From NCBI GenBank assembly GCA_900618425.1, contig UZAN01039382.1:61108-125107 (forward strand): 64,000 nucleotides of DNA. Direction: 5' to 3'. Position numbers and translations under genes: made by a program. The stretch's first letter is position 1. Each line of letters opens with the position of its first letter. Positions 39,787 to 52,181 of this stretch are shown in pieces. The notes under the pieces are model-generated. The model had not been told where the DNA came from and made no database searches. It saw only the letters and a list, made by a program, of their open reading frames with translations. The stretch comes from Echinostoma caproni. Lineage: Eukaryota; Platyhelminthes; Trematoda; Plagiorchiida; Echinostomatidae.

Positions 39787-39878
39787 ATGCTGATAATGAT
39801 TATAACGATAATCGTGATGGTAACTCGGATGAAAATGCAGATGATGACTCGGATGATGCTGATGTTGCACCGGTGTAA
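39674..39878 (+). other. Open frame with poly-Ala/poly-Asp tract, possible terminal exon
   Basis: After an acceptor-like 'TTCGCCACTTCAG' ending at 39673, one frame stays open to a stop at 39876-39878. It encodes a short polar start ('LDAKDSSLVLSAEDVIDND'), an alanine run and a strongly acidic tail rich in D, N and E. It could be the acidic C-terminus of a gene whose other exons I cannot see. It could equally be a frame kept open by the trinucleotide repeat, since the same repeat is also open on the minus strand as a Gln/His run. Confidence 0.2.
39742..39789. repeat. Compound trinucleotide microsatellite (CTG)n(GAT)n
   Basis: About nine GCT/CTG units pass directly into about seven GAT units, with imperfect GAT-like units continuing to about 39860. 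Confidence 0.95.
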
Positions 39879-42800
39879 ATGATACTATTTGAAAGTATCC
39901 GGCGCATGAAACAAAACCTAGTTGTACTAAACCAATATATGTGTGAACTGCTTCGGCTGATGTCATTTTTCACGAGTTTTACGACTCATTTCATCACCGT
40001 TCGCTTCAACCAAAATCTTCCTTCCCATAATAGATAACCAGCACTGCAGTGAGTTTGATGTTGCTAGTTCGAATCCTCCTCATCAGTGGAACTCCGGGCG
40101 GTTAGGGCATCCTACTTATCACTCTGGCGGCCGTGCTTTAGAATCCAACCAACACCAGCCACTTTTCCCGGTCATTGTGTTATCTCACAGCCATTGGGTT
40201 GGCCGCTTCCCCCTTCTAGAGCCATGTTTGTATCAACACATATACGCGATAAGAGGAAGTATAACAGGAATAGCGGAAAAGAATATAAATATACAGACTG
40301 GTGAACGAGTTCCGCTTTAATGATTCGTATTCATACCAATGCGTCACATTTACTATTAACCAACCATCACATTTGGGAAAATAGAAAGTCCCAATTCTAC
40401 ATTATTTCAAAATGGTATCGCATGTGAAACCCGCCGTGATCACATGGCTGATCGTGTGTTCGTTCTATCGGGGAGATTCCGCGGGATGAGGACATTTCGA
40501 GGGCATGAGCCATGCGAGTGAGAGAACTTCAGCTTGCGCACAAATGGTTGACAGGCACACAGGGGTGGAGAGGCCTTGCAACCAATTCCAACCGCTGAGA
40601 TTGGCAAACGTCAGCGAACCGGCCTTGACAGTCAATCTTATTCAGAGGGAGGAATATTTTGGTCTTGGTCACAGTACAATTTTTTTCGAACAGATTTTGA
40701 CCCTTTTCCTATTCGACGGAAGTAAAAGATTTTGATCTTGGTCGAACTTTCTTTTAGCCAAAACATCACCCCCATATTGTTGAAAATAATTTCAAAAAAC
40801 TTTGACTGGCAATTAGGGAGGTGAAATAAATGTCGTTGTCCTTAAATGTTTGCTAGTTCTGAAGAGTGTTTGGTCAATGTACAAAAAATGTTCGTTGTTA
40901 ACCTTAAGAGGAGAGTTGTTATCAACCAAGCAGATGTTAAACTTCTGTTTGCCCTCAACCTCTCTCCCATTGCCAACTCTTTAAACCGGTACGGCTTGAG
41001 TCCTGCACGTTCCTTTTTCATCCGCGTTGTTTTCTCTGTTCCGTTGTTCACGTTTTGGCACGATCAAACGCATTGACAACGGTCCATGCCGTGATTGTGC
41101 TGGTATTCAGTGCACGGCGAATTGACAATCCGAGTAGATTTTCCATCGTTACCGTGGCATTGCATTTGTTAAAATCGGTTTTATTGTGGTTCCTCGTGAA
41201 CTGTTTCCAAGGTCTATGTGTTTTTCCAGTTAAAAGGGGAGGGGAGAAGTTTATGCTACCGTAGAAAACCGGCACAAAAAGGATTTTGAAAACTTTTACG
41301 CTCTGGCTAGTTATGAATAAAAAAGTTGACCGGAAGAGCCGATTCGGAGAATGGAAGAAGGCGGATCTGAAGTGAGTGCACTTGAGGATTTCTCTTTGCC
41401 TGGATTGAGGAATGTGGTGAAAATAAAAAAATGAAACTTGATTCTGTATCGGTTTCACTTTAGCAGAAAATTGTAAACTTTGGAGGTTTTTATATCTGTT
41501 CATGAATTCGTTATGTAAAAGAAGAGTCTGGAGATACAATTAGTCGGAATCAAGTCTTGTATGGGTTTTATATTAGTTCCAATAAAATATTTGAAACTAT
41601 TTCGTTTTCATGACTAGTGCTATTTATGTTTGCATTGATTTCAGACTTCTATGTAAACAACCATGCACCTGTGTGGCAAAAAATGCACTTGGGCATGTTA
41701 AAAGAGCGGGACATAAAATCCGGTTTGAAACGAAGCTTTAAAATGTTGTTGAGATATTCGCCTCGAGCCCGTATCCGATTGGGTAGAAGTCCAAGGAGAC
41801 GGCAAACAGAGGAGATTCTGTAGATGCAAATACGGTAGAGAAAAACATGGCGACAGTTGAATATATCCCGATGTGTGGGATGAGTGACATAGAAAAGGAT
41901 TCTCTTTGAAAATGTTTCATATTCTGGTCTGTGCTTCAAATCGTTCATCGAGGACTACAAAGCACACGCACACGCATATACAAGTGATGATTGACAATCT
42001 GGAGCGGATCATTTTAAATGTTTCTATCAAAGACTGCAAAAGGGTACGTTGGAACAACAAATCAGAAAAGAGACCGATGAAATCGAACGAAAGTATTTTT
42101 TCTCCGGTATTGAAATGTCCGAGTATCAACGCAGTTTCTTCATGTAGCCGTCAATGTCAGACATCCATCCTCAGCTTTTGTTGATTCCTGCTTCCTAATG
42201 GTAAACGGAACATATAATAGGTGAGAGTAGTGGATGAGGTGATGCAATTGCATGATGTATTCCGTCATTCATGAAGGAAACGATGTGTAAACAGAAAAGC
42301 TAGGAAGTATTGAAAATCTGTCTCAACCTTACTGGGTACGATCATTGCTGCGGGTCCATCGACTCAACTGGATATCGAACTCGGAACCTAACGGGTAGAA
42401 TGAAAATACACTTACTATCCGATTACCGAGAAGCTGATCAGACTGTTTTCCATTTTGCCTTTATACGATATTGCACAACTCTTATTTGCGAGCTAGCTGC
42501 AGGCATCGCATCTCACTTATCTCAGTACTAGCCTCCGGGGTCAAGACTCGCTTTGAAAAGTTCTAACTCGAGTACGTTATCTGCAAAAGGATCGCAAACA
42601 TCAGTTTTATACGGTGTAAAAGCAACATGANAACACTAAGATCAACTGTCATTCGGTCGTGACTGTTACACTTGCATTCTATCCCTGAGTTCCCGCGTTC
42701 ACTACCCAGTTTGGTCAAAGGCTTTGCACTGCTGTTTTTCAGAGCTTTTTAGCTTTTCAGCTCACGCTTCATTTGATCTACACACGAGTAAATGCACCAT

Positions 42801-43860
42801 GTAATCGAATCTACCCTAGATCGAGGTTCTGTGTTTACGATACAGTGTCACAGCGGTAGGCGGACCGTGAAAGGGCAAACGTGAATCCAAATCATCCGGA
42901 TAAATGGGGGTAAATTCAAGCTTAACTTAAAAATCTCAAACAGAAGACAAATCGCTGGAGCGATTCGGATGAATGTGAATTACACAAGCATCTTGGCGGA
43001 CAAATACTTCGTCAGTGTATTGCCATAATTTGACCAAGAAACTAGATGAAAGGTCACTGATGTGATTGAGAAACAAAACGGATGAGATAAACGCCCATTG
43101 AAACATTGTCGAATGATTCATGAGTGATCTGGACGTTTTCGTACCGGACTTATCGCGCAAAGTTCTGTTTGTCGAACATTGAGCCAACCTTGTCAATACG
43201 CATTTATTACAGTCTAATATGACGCATTAGGAAAGAACGTATAATTCAGTCAATGGCGAATGAAAAATCTGAGAAAGAACACGGTATGGATTTCGCAGAT
43301 GCGTCTAAGGATTCGGGTACATTATGACCTGGTGAAACGATAGCAGTCGAATTGGTGTGTTTGCTATGCGATCTTAAGGAATTTTAAGGGAGAGTTGGAA
43401 GAAGCATTCAGATAATTTAGAATGAGATCCTGTGCTAATTTGAAGCCAGTTTAATAGTTGAGCACTCAGAAAAAAAAATTTTCGTAGAATACTGGATGTA
43501 AACATTTTAAAAAGAGAAAGTGTCTTCGTGGATCTCGTGCAATCGGAAATGGTGTAAGTGCAAAATGATGCTTTGGACAGAGTAAATAGCCATCCTTGTT
43601 CTTTGGAGTTGATCACAACAGACTGTTGGCATTGATTCTGGGGAGTGGGCTATAATAAATCAACATTCATATGGTTCAATTATTGATACACAATACTTCC
43701 GAAAGGGTGTAGTAGGCGTCTTCTGACTCAGTAAAAAATGATTTTCGTTGGAGCAAGCGCTGTCATAATGTGTCCAAGATTTCCACGTTGCTAACACTGA
43801 CGTTCTTTGTTTAAAGGTTTCGGGTGTAAACTCAATCATCCCACTATAACGTTAGGTGCG
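39879..43860. other. Unassigned non-coding stretch
   Basis: No gene recognised. The longest frame, 163 codons at 41048-41539 (-), has no known motif (see rejected list). One unresolved base is at 42631. Confidence 0.5.
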
Positions 43861-44907
43861 ATTACACCTTTTCCAATAAAGCTCTAGCCAAAACTCGAAG
43901 TACTTTAGCCTCGACTCGTAATCCTTCAGTCAAATCACGCAATGCTTTAGCCAAAATCCGTGGTCCTTTAGCCTCAACGCACACAGTGCAGCCACGCCGC
44001 AGCAGGCGAGTCAGATCAAAAAGCATCGGAATAATCTGAAGTCAACAAATGTTGAAAAAAATTATTTTCTATAAATTATGATACTGCAAAGCTTGATGAA
44101 GAAATAAGGTGTATGGGTTGCATGCTGTAAAACATGTGGACCGGAGAAGGTTTAAACGATATACCTGTATCGTCAAATCATTTGAAACACCTCGTGCAGC
44201 TTCAGTGTTTCTGAATAACATGTGATATTCCAAGGAGTAAAAATCTCAAATGAAACTCAAACGATACATTGTTTTGCGTACGTGCTAAGGATAATAAAGC
44301 GTTCGTAAAAGTACACTCCCATATCATCAGTTTATTAACGGTGCAACGTATATCATAATTACCACGGTCGAGGTTTACTTATTACGGGTTTGTCTACAGC
44401 TTCTTCGGAAACGGTGTTCTAAAAGGGTATGTGTCAACAGTATTTATTATTCTCGACCTTTTAATGCACCCATATGTCAAAAAAAGAGTTCACTTTAAGT
44501 GGATATACATAACGGTAAGCACATAGCTTCTGATTTAGTTCAGGGCTTGTGAATGCAAAACAGTATATTGTTTGAGTTTTACTTGGATTTTTACTCCTTG
44601 GAATATCACATGTTATTCAGAAACACTGAAGCTGCACGAGGTGTTTCAAATGATTTGACGATACAGGTATATCGTTTAAACCTTCTCCGGTCCACATGTT
44701 TTACAGCATGCAACCCATACACCTTATTTCTTCATCAAGCTTTGCAGCATCATAATTTATAGAAAATAATTTTTTTCAACATTTGTTGACTTCAGATTAT
44801 TCCGATGCTTTTTGATCTGACTCGCCTGCTGCGGCGTGGCTGCATTGTGTGCGTTGAGGCTAAAGGACCACGGATTTTGGCTAAAGCTTGATGGGAAAGG
44901 GTGTAGT
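43861..44907. repeat. Large foldback (inverted repeat) element, about 1.05 kb
   Basis: The left arm 43861-44278 and right arm 44554-44907 are reverse complements over nearly their whole length, separated by a 275-base loop. The match is close from about 43940 to 44240, including the long core around TTGTTGACTTCAGATTATTC. It weakens at the inner edge and stops at GTGTA(A/G)T on the outer edge. The left arm holds two copies of a roughly 63-bp unit starting at 43882 and 43945; the right arm keeps one, which explains the arm length difference. No coding capacity is evident. Could be a foldback transposon or two convergent copies of one repeat. Confidence 0.9.
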
Positions 44908-45194
44908 TCCTCGCTTTTTCGACTGAACACTGCGCCTATTCTATTCGAGTATAATGTGCATCACCAGTTTAAGTTTCCGGAATTGTTTTTGGTTATCGTA
45001 AGCGCTGAGGGTGTATATCAGCTGTTCACCACCCGATGCTGTGTAGTATAATAAAGACGAATCATTTTATTCAATGATTTATATTTTTCAGAGTTCTCCA
45101 ACTTCAAGGAACCGCATCCCACTTCAAAATCGTAATTCGCAGGGGTGTACTGATATGAGCACGTATTGGTAGGGCTGGTACAGTGGTTCTGTCT
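44908..45194. other. Short unassigned spacer
   Basis: Nothing recognised between the foldback element and the GIY-YIG remnant. Confidence 0.5.
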
Positions 45195-45312
45195 ATCATA
45201 GGAGGAAAAAACCGTTACCTATCAAAACACGGCCGAACAAATTCCGAATTGGCTTGCGAAGTGGATGACGCAACTGATAATCGATGGTCAGACGATTACG
45301 ACATACAAAAAA
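45195..45312 (+). pseudogene. Penelope-like element, GIY-YIG domain fragment
   Basis: One frame reads 'IIGGKNRYLSKH' (for YIGRTNR.L) and, after a one-base shift at GAA 45235, 'EQIPNWLAKWMTQLIIDGQT'. Aligned with the 47.4 kb copy ('EHIPMWLMKSMTPPITDG'), the E.IP.WL.K.MT...DG pattern is shared, so the two are the same family. Upstream strands of the domain and the RT are not recognisable. Dead fragment. Confidence 0.6.
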
Positions 45313-45680
45313 GATATGGTGACCACAAGCCCTACAGTATACGTTATTTTGTCTTTCGGACTACTATTACAGGATCACAATACTAAAATGTTGGCAGGTA
45401 ATAAAACAGTGTTTCACCCGACTTTATGCACACAAAGTGGTTTTACGCAATCAACCCACAGATCATGAAACTGATCTTATCCTTGAATATTGAGCAATGC
45501 ATGTTCGCGTGTGCAAGTAGGTTCACTATGATTAATCGACCCAATTGCATTATGTGCTCCTTTTTTATATCAGCGATATAAGAAATTAAACTAAATGTTA
45601 AACTCTGGCAATAATTATTGTTTTATTCGGCTCTGCTACTATCTTTTTCCTAAATTCTTCATCTATATCAATACCCCACC
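45313..45680. other. Unassigned spacer
   Basis: Continues out of the GIY-YIG remnant; open frames but no motif recognised. Confidence 0.5.
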
Positions 45681-45684
45681 CGGG

Positions 45685-45750
45685 CGGTGGTGGCCCAGTG
45701 GTATCGTTACCAAATTATCACCCGGACGATGTGTTCCAATTCCACTACAA
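45685..45750 (+). mobile_element. tRNA-like (SINE head) sequence
   Basis: GGTGGTGGCCCAGTGGTA includes an A-box-like TGGCCCAGTGG at 45691-45701. TGTTCCAATTCC near 45732 is B-box-like, about 41 bases away, close to class I tRNA spacing. The 5' part resembles glycine tRNA. The B box is degenerate and no acceptor stem pairs, so a decayed SINE is likelier than a tRNA gene. Only one copy seen. Confidence 0.35.
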
Positions 45751-47394
45751 ACGCCTGAATTTCCCCTTTGTGTGTTCAATGAGAGTCTTTTGAAGTGCCA
45801 GTAAAAGTATCTAAAACCAATACTTCACGAATTGCTGCACTAAGCTATCCAGAAGTTTTGGCTACATTCTTGAGGTTTTTCTGTATCCTAGTATATAATT
45901 CAAAGGGAGTCCACTCATCACCGCATATATTGTTCTGATAGTCCAATTATCATCAGTGGCTCACTGTTTGTTTCCGAAAATGATTTTGTTGTTGAATTCC
46001 AGAATGGTATGTTTCTCCCGTTGCAACTGTTGCCGTTGACACTAAACAAGCAAGCATTTTCCGGAAACGGTTATTCATCGAAACAAACCGTTGTGGTAAT
46101 AGTCACACCTGGAGAGATGCAAAAGAGCTTTTAGTTTTTACTGAAACACTGACACCACACTTCCCTCTATTCTGCGAAACCAACAGAGCTGGCACGTCTG
46201 TTAAGATTAATCAATATCAATGGGGCGAGAAGTGGAATTTAAAAATGCACCTTTCCTATTCATGAGCACCTTGAAATGAACAAAATGTAATCGTGGTCGA
46301 AACGTGGTTCACGCGTCTCCTACTTATATTTGCTGATGCTTTTTTTCTTGAATCTGCTATGGCTGACTGTACTAAACAACCAAATTGGTCAAACGAATAC
46401 CATGGGGTTTTCAAACAAAAAGAGACATTCACAACGTTACACGGTTATTTATTTGAGGCTTCTCATCCTATATCTATAAAACTAAGTGCGAACGGCATCG
46501 CGACCGTGGGCAGAATGTTGAGGTTTTACTATTGGGTCGTTGGTTCGATGAGAGAAAATTAATTGAACAAGTCGTGGATTCTGTTCGTTGACAAAATACT
46601 GAAAGTCGGTTCTGGTAGTAAACTGAATTCCATTTTACCTTTTCGTCGAGCTTGTAAATTCCAAACCGATTTTCTGAGTGTTCCGACAGGACATATTGTA
46701 ATTTCCCTGGGAATCGCTAATTGGTGGATGTTGAAATCCAGATCTCCACTCGTCACTTGATGTTAGCCTGCTTATCGCCGAGTTGACCGGGGTGCCACCA
46801 CCAACGTACACCACAAAGTTGTGAAAACAGAGCTGAGTGTTGCGTCAATTATGAAAAAGACAAATGTCACTAGATGTTAACATTTTGTTTAATATTCTCA
46901 GTCGCTGATTTAAAACAAACAGGCACGCAGGTTTGATCAATTCTGGTGAGCGAACGTGTACAAGCCTACAAAAGTTACCAAATATAAAAGTAGAAGGTCA
47001 ACTCCAAACACGTTGGCGCGCATAAGGTCGGGTAATGTAATGGAATAAACAGTACATCACTAATTGCCAGGCATTTAGCATTGCGATTGCGTAATAGGGA
47101 TTCGGAAGACGAATTGCTGTTCACTGTGTTTTGTTGTTGCCATGGGATGTTTTGCAACAGATGCTCTAGATCTCCTGTGATCATTTGAACATTGTGCATT
47201 TGCTTGCCACGTGTGCGCAGCAAGGTGTCCCTCGGGAACGAATACGCCAGATAACCCAATGTGAGCCGAGTCTCGGTGCGGGCTGGAACCGTCGACAGAC
47301 AGGAGGTTCTTCAGGGATTGGGTTCACTGACAATCTGCGAGAGAGAGAAATACAAACGCTGTGAACCAAACGGTCAAGTGAGACACGAACACGA
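45751..47394. other. Unassigned non-coding stretch
   Basis: No confirmed gene. The minus-strand region of about 47310-47050 is open, GC-richer, lies beyond an acceptor-like pyrimidine tract and ends before a GT; it is mentioned under findings as a possible exon. Confidence 0.4.
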
Positions 47395-47781
47395 CTCACA
47401 CTGAAACGAAATGACAAGTTGCCAAGGTTGTTAAGCCATCAGTTATCGGCGGCGTCATCGATTTCATCAACCACATTGGAATATGTTCGGCCATCCGTTA
47501 TGAGCTGGCGGTTTGTTCTAATTTTGTATGCGTCACCGCAACTGTGAGTGAACTGGTGTGCAGTGTGTGAGATGAAAGCAGCCATCTTTACGTTTGTCCA
47601 GATCAATTCCGCGAGAAGAGGCAATGCATTTGAGTTGAGCAGCTCGGAATGAATGGTCTGTAGCTGACTTCAATTTATGGCGCACATCATTGTAAATGCG
47701 GTTACTTTTGAACGCAAGCTTTAAGTTGATGGCCTTTTTGCTGAGTTTTCGGTTGGATAAGATCAGGGACAGCAGCTGCAC
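47395..47781 (-). pseudogene. Penelope-like element, GIY-YIG domain, two frameshifts
   Basis: Three minus-strand frames in succession give one domain. 47781-about 47590 reads 'LKSATDHSFRAAQLKCI' (the linker preceding the domain). About 47572-47480 reads 'AHQFTHSCGDAYKIRTNRQL' (for VYQF.CSCGDAYIGRTNRQL). 47478-47398 reads 'EHIPMWLMKSMTPPITDG'. The order and the SCGDAY..RTNRQL motif are those of the GIY-YIG endonuclease at the C-terminus of Penelope-like elements. Frameshifts and Y-to-H / YIG-to-YKI changes show it is inactive. Same family as the copies at 15.5 kb and 45.2 kb. No RT catalytic block was recognised upstream. Confidence 0.7.
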
Positions 47782-49686
47782 AACCTGTATACAATAAACT
47801 GAAAGCAGGCGACTGGAGACAGGTAAAAATGATCAATAGCCGGAATGACTTTTCACATGAAAAGCAATGACTCAATAAGTTTATAGAGGAGAATATGAGA
47901 AAAATTTAATACAATTTATTGGAAGAGTATTTCCAAACGTTTTCGGAGTTCAGTTGCTTCGTATTGTTGTATTGACGGATCGATGGTCGAAACCGAACTC
48001 CACAATTACTATTCATTTACCCCCGCAGAAGAGCAAAGACAGTTTATTGTATCGATACGAGATCGCCGAGAAAAATGAACGTTCAATTGGCACTTTTTGT
48101 TACTCTTGAAATTGTATTGACGAAATTCAACATTTTTATGGGGGACCTGCTCGCACTTAGTCATCATACACATCCAGAAAGCCTGCCGTTTGGTTTATAA
48201 AGCAATACCCTATCTAAACACCTCCATGGTCACAATACAGCTTCACATACACTTTGGTGCCCATTCAGACTATCCAGTTTTATGGTGCATTCAAGTAAAC
48301 ATATCAATAAGTACTATCGTGGGGACCTTTAGGTGCTTCAACATTGTACGAATAATGAATATATTCACCAATCAATTTAGCAACAAACAGCAAGGTTTGT
48401 TCAATATAGTACTCGGTAGAGAAATATAATGCGTTTGTTTGATGTAACAGAGCAATTGTCGTATTCATTGAGAACCAGCTGATATAATCTTGTAAAACAG
48501 TACACTTGCACTATAGTAAATTAAGCACGTATCTTTAACTTTTTGAAACCATTGCTTCTCCGCTGCGAAACATTAAAAACGTTAAAAAAAATTTCACTCA
48601 CCTTGGTAACAGTCACACAATTAAGCTATACTGGCGGACTTGGCTTCTGTCGGAATCCTTGATTAGACAATTTTCTTTCTCACTTTCATAAGATATCCCT
48701 CAAGTAACTAAGAATAACTTGATTTGGTCTGAACGCTTCCGAACCGACTGAACAACTAAACATCTGAAGTATTCCGAAGGCCATTAGGAATCATCTTTTG
48801 ACGTTTAAGCAGTGTTTATCATCAGCAGTATTAGACATATGTGAGCAAAATGTAAATATGTGTTGTTTTAGCCCTATAGATTAGCAGTAAATGACCGCGG
48901 ACATTACCTAATACCATCAGTCTCTTTTCTAGTTGCTATTTAGAGGCCTCAGTGTTACAGAGCGCTTTCATAGGGATTATCAGCATGGGTTTGACAGCAC
49001 AATGAACACCGTGCCCATCAATGTGACCCACGTTTAGTTTGGTAACACCAGGATGTGGACAACAACAGCAAACGGATTCAGTTGCCACGGTTTGGGTGTT
49101 ATTCTCCTTACTAAAACGAAAATGAAGTCGGGATACTCGGCCGAGTTCAACGACGTTTGAGCAAATGCAAAACAGGCTGAATGAAATATCGTAGACTATG
49201 AATCTCGTTTGTTATTCACTAAAAATTTTCCAAATCTTGTGTTAATATGAACAGCTGGTTTTTCACAACAGTCAGCAAACTATTCGGTGGACTGCTCTTA
49301 CGGGATTTGAGCAATCATTTTTATGAATCGCGTGAAGATTTCGAACTTTGCCTATGATAAACCTACTACTTTTCCAGCGATTTGCATCGTGTCAACATAT
49401 CATAGCGTAGTACTGGAGTCACCAAAAGCTAATCCAACTGTTTCAGAGGGTGTATGATCGTCCGACCCACTGGGTAGGTTATCATGCTAGATCAACGAAG
49501 AAATGTGCGAACCGCAAGGACCACCCAATAGCAAAATCAGCTACTAAATTTTACATCGTTTTTGCATCACTCTCTAATCATTACTTACCACTTGATATTG
49601 GATTGTTCCTTTTAATGCGTTGTAATATTTTGGTGTGACCAATTCCATTTTAACACTAACCGCTGAGTTAGAATCAGTTATATTTA
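47782..49686. other. Unassigned non-coding stretch
   Basis: No gene, RNA gene or repeat recognised. Confidence 0.5.
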
Positions 49687-49757
49687 AACGTTGATCTCGA
49701 TGGAAGACCCCGTGAATTTACGGTGATATCTTAACCCAAATAAACTCAAACTCAAAT
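49687..49757 (+). mobile_element. Retroelement 3' end with AATAAA and (CTCAAA)2 tail
   Basis: The frame ends 'TLISMEDPVNLR' stop. AATAAA follows at 49739-49744, then a CTCAAA duplication at 49745-49756, like a non-LTR 3' terminus. The same sequence recurs inverted at 49827-49877. Confidence 0.45.
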
Positions 49758-49826
49758 AAGCAACGAATTCGAGGATTTCCGTTTTGGAAGCTGTCAGCAA
49801 TGTTTTTAATAGGTTTCTCATATATG

Positions 49827-49877
49827 TAACCCAAATATCACCGTAAATTCATGAGGCCTTTCATCGAGCTCAACGTC
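49827..49877 (-). mobile_element. Inverted second copy of the 49.7 kb element end
   Basis: The reverse complement matches 49687-49737 with the core GAATTTACGGTGATAT. It keeps the reading frame as 'TLSSMKGLMNLR' stop, the last residues of a 71-codon minus-strand frame (50053-49838). The parent protein was not recognised. The two copies face each other across about 70-90 bases. Confidence 0.45.
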
Positions 49878-50053
49878 ATTTTCTCAGATGTCACTTGCAT
49901 AACGGATTTCAAAGATATTGCAAGGCCATTGAAGGGTCGTAGAAGTATCCGTAAGTAGAGAGAAATTGTAAAATTTGGTAATCGGAATACGTAAATGAGA
50001 TGCGATTTGCTACATACCTTTGGATTACGGTGACATCGAATATCTTTGGACAA

Positions 50054-52181
50054 CGCACAATATCAATATCAATGCACGTCAGTAGCATAATGAGCCAAAC
50101 ATATTTCCTAGGAAGTTCCAAAGAATCTCTGGTTTAGAATTTGTTTAAGATGTGTGATAAACGGCTAGTGAACATTTATCACAAGTTTCTTCTCGCAAAT
50201 AAAACCAACAATTGTGGCAATGAATTGAGCTGACCGATCTACGTCCTATGAAAAGTGCAATCTATTATACTTCTTTCAAATTTTAGTAACAAGAAAAACA
50301 AGCAAAAGTTACAGAACAACCCAAATTAAACTGCTACATGACATCTCGTCAGCTATGCGCAAAATGAAGCATGTAAAATGCTTACTCGAGCGATGAAAAA
50401 ACCGTGAACGCCAAAAGCATTCAACCGGGTAAAACCAAAGATTGGTCAAACGTTAGCAGTCGCATACGGAATGTGCAGAGGGCAGTGATGGGGACCATAC
50501 ACATTGAATGAAAGCAGCGTAAGTAAAATGAAAAATGAAAACAAACTCTTCAAACATATTTTCAACTAGGACTGCCTACAATTTTCCTCACGCAATTACG
50601 CTTTCCAATGTATTTAGGGTAGAAACGTACAAATAAACATCGGAGGAAAACCGGACCAACCGACAAGTTCATTGTTTTATCAAGGTTCGGTTCAGACCTG
50701 GAAATGTCTCGCTAACTTACAAAAGTCATCGAATAGCCTACTGTTTTTGGCAAAAGACGAAATAATTGTTTAGGGTTTACAAAAGCTTCTAGAATCCAGC
50801 TAACAAAGCTAGGTAAAAGATCTGAGTTAACCGGTGTTAAGATTATCGGAAACATCCTGAGATCCTGCTGAGTAGTCAGTATTCTTTGACTTTATTCATT
50901 TCAAATGCCTCCTGAGCTAATGAAAATCCCACATGAATAGGTTTGTTCACAGCTGTTTAGCTATCACAAAACAGCTGAATTGTGAGGCTTGTTTACACTT
51001 ACATGGAAGTTCCTAGAGTAAAATGAATACATGACATTTTTACAAAATGTTTCATCATCATTACATCAGTTGTTATTGCTCTGGTTATAAACTAAACATG
51101 AAAAGTCCACCTACGGTCATCTGCTGCTTCCACATTCTTCGAATCGGTTGGATTACGTGATTATTGAAAGAACCATGGTTATTCAAGTACCTCAGACAAC
51201 GAAAAACACGAAACAGACAAAACATGTGTGTAGAGTGCGTATCGTAAAGAAACACAAGTTTGGGTTGTTTTTTCGCCATCAGAGAACGGGTTTGACCGTA
51301 CCAAATCCACTTATGAGTTGAGTCACGAAATGAAACTTAAAAAAGGGGAACGTTGTCTGTTCTGACCGCAGGCAGCGTTAGAATACACGAACATTTTGCA
51401 GGCCATTACATAACGAATGTAGTTGTTTTGCTTATCGATAAGAACAACTTTTCACTCATTTTCACTCAAGTTCGACCGATTCGAGGTTTTGTGGTTGTGA
51501 TTATTGGTCCAGTGTTCCAGTTCCTGTGCTCGTGAATTTTCACGCATCAGTCTGATGACAATCAACGTTATATAACTTTTTCCGAAATACTGACTTATTC
51601 TGCAACCTGATATTTGGTGATGTGACCATAATAAAATGGAAACCAAAAATACACACACCGGGAACTGTAAATCGTATCCACTACTGCGTATGGAAATACA
51701 AATTTAAAACACCTAACTCCACGATGGAAACCCGTGCGTATTTTTTATTATTCATATTGCAGGACACTCTGCAAAAGAAATCACATTGATAATCGAAAAG
51801 CATAAATCTCAATTCTCCATGTGTGTTTATTTTCAGGATACGGTGATTAATTAGCGTAAAGGAATGAGTAGAAAATACCTGGTAAAAAACACACAATCCT
51901 GTCAAAGTTCAAGGAATACATTAGAAAATGACGTAAAATTATTGCGTAACGCAAGGTCGAATCATTGTTATCGCAACAAACGTATCGAGTAACACATAAC
52001 ACGTAACAAAACACATTGTGTAAGCTCATTTATTGGTTCTTGTCGAAAAACGTACCTAGCTTCCCTGGTCAGGTGACTGCCCGAATGGAGTTATAAACGT
52101 AACCCTGCGTGGCTGAACACTGGAACGAGTAAGTTACTCATCTGTGCAGTGATTTTGCAGCTAGCTGAAACAAATCACACT
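50054..52181. other. Unassigned non-coding stretch
   Basis: No gene or sizeable repeat recognised. Confidence 0.5.

Noticed and set aside
40040..40130. B-box-like GTTCGAATCC near 40064 and a GGTTAGGG segment after it, as another SINE
   Set aside because: No A box at a suitable distance upstream and no second copy; too weak to call.
41048..41539. 163-codon minus-strand frame, second longest in the window after the RT fragment and receptor
   Set aside because: No domain, signal peptide or homologous motif recognised; the opposite strand is also open in two frames; length is within what chance allows in 64 kb.
45183..45386. 67-codon plus-strand ORF as a host gene
   Set aside because: Its recognisable part is the GIY-YIG remnant of a Penelope-like element read partly out of frame.
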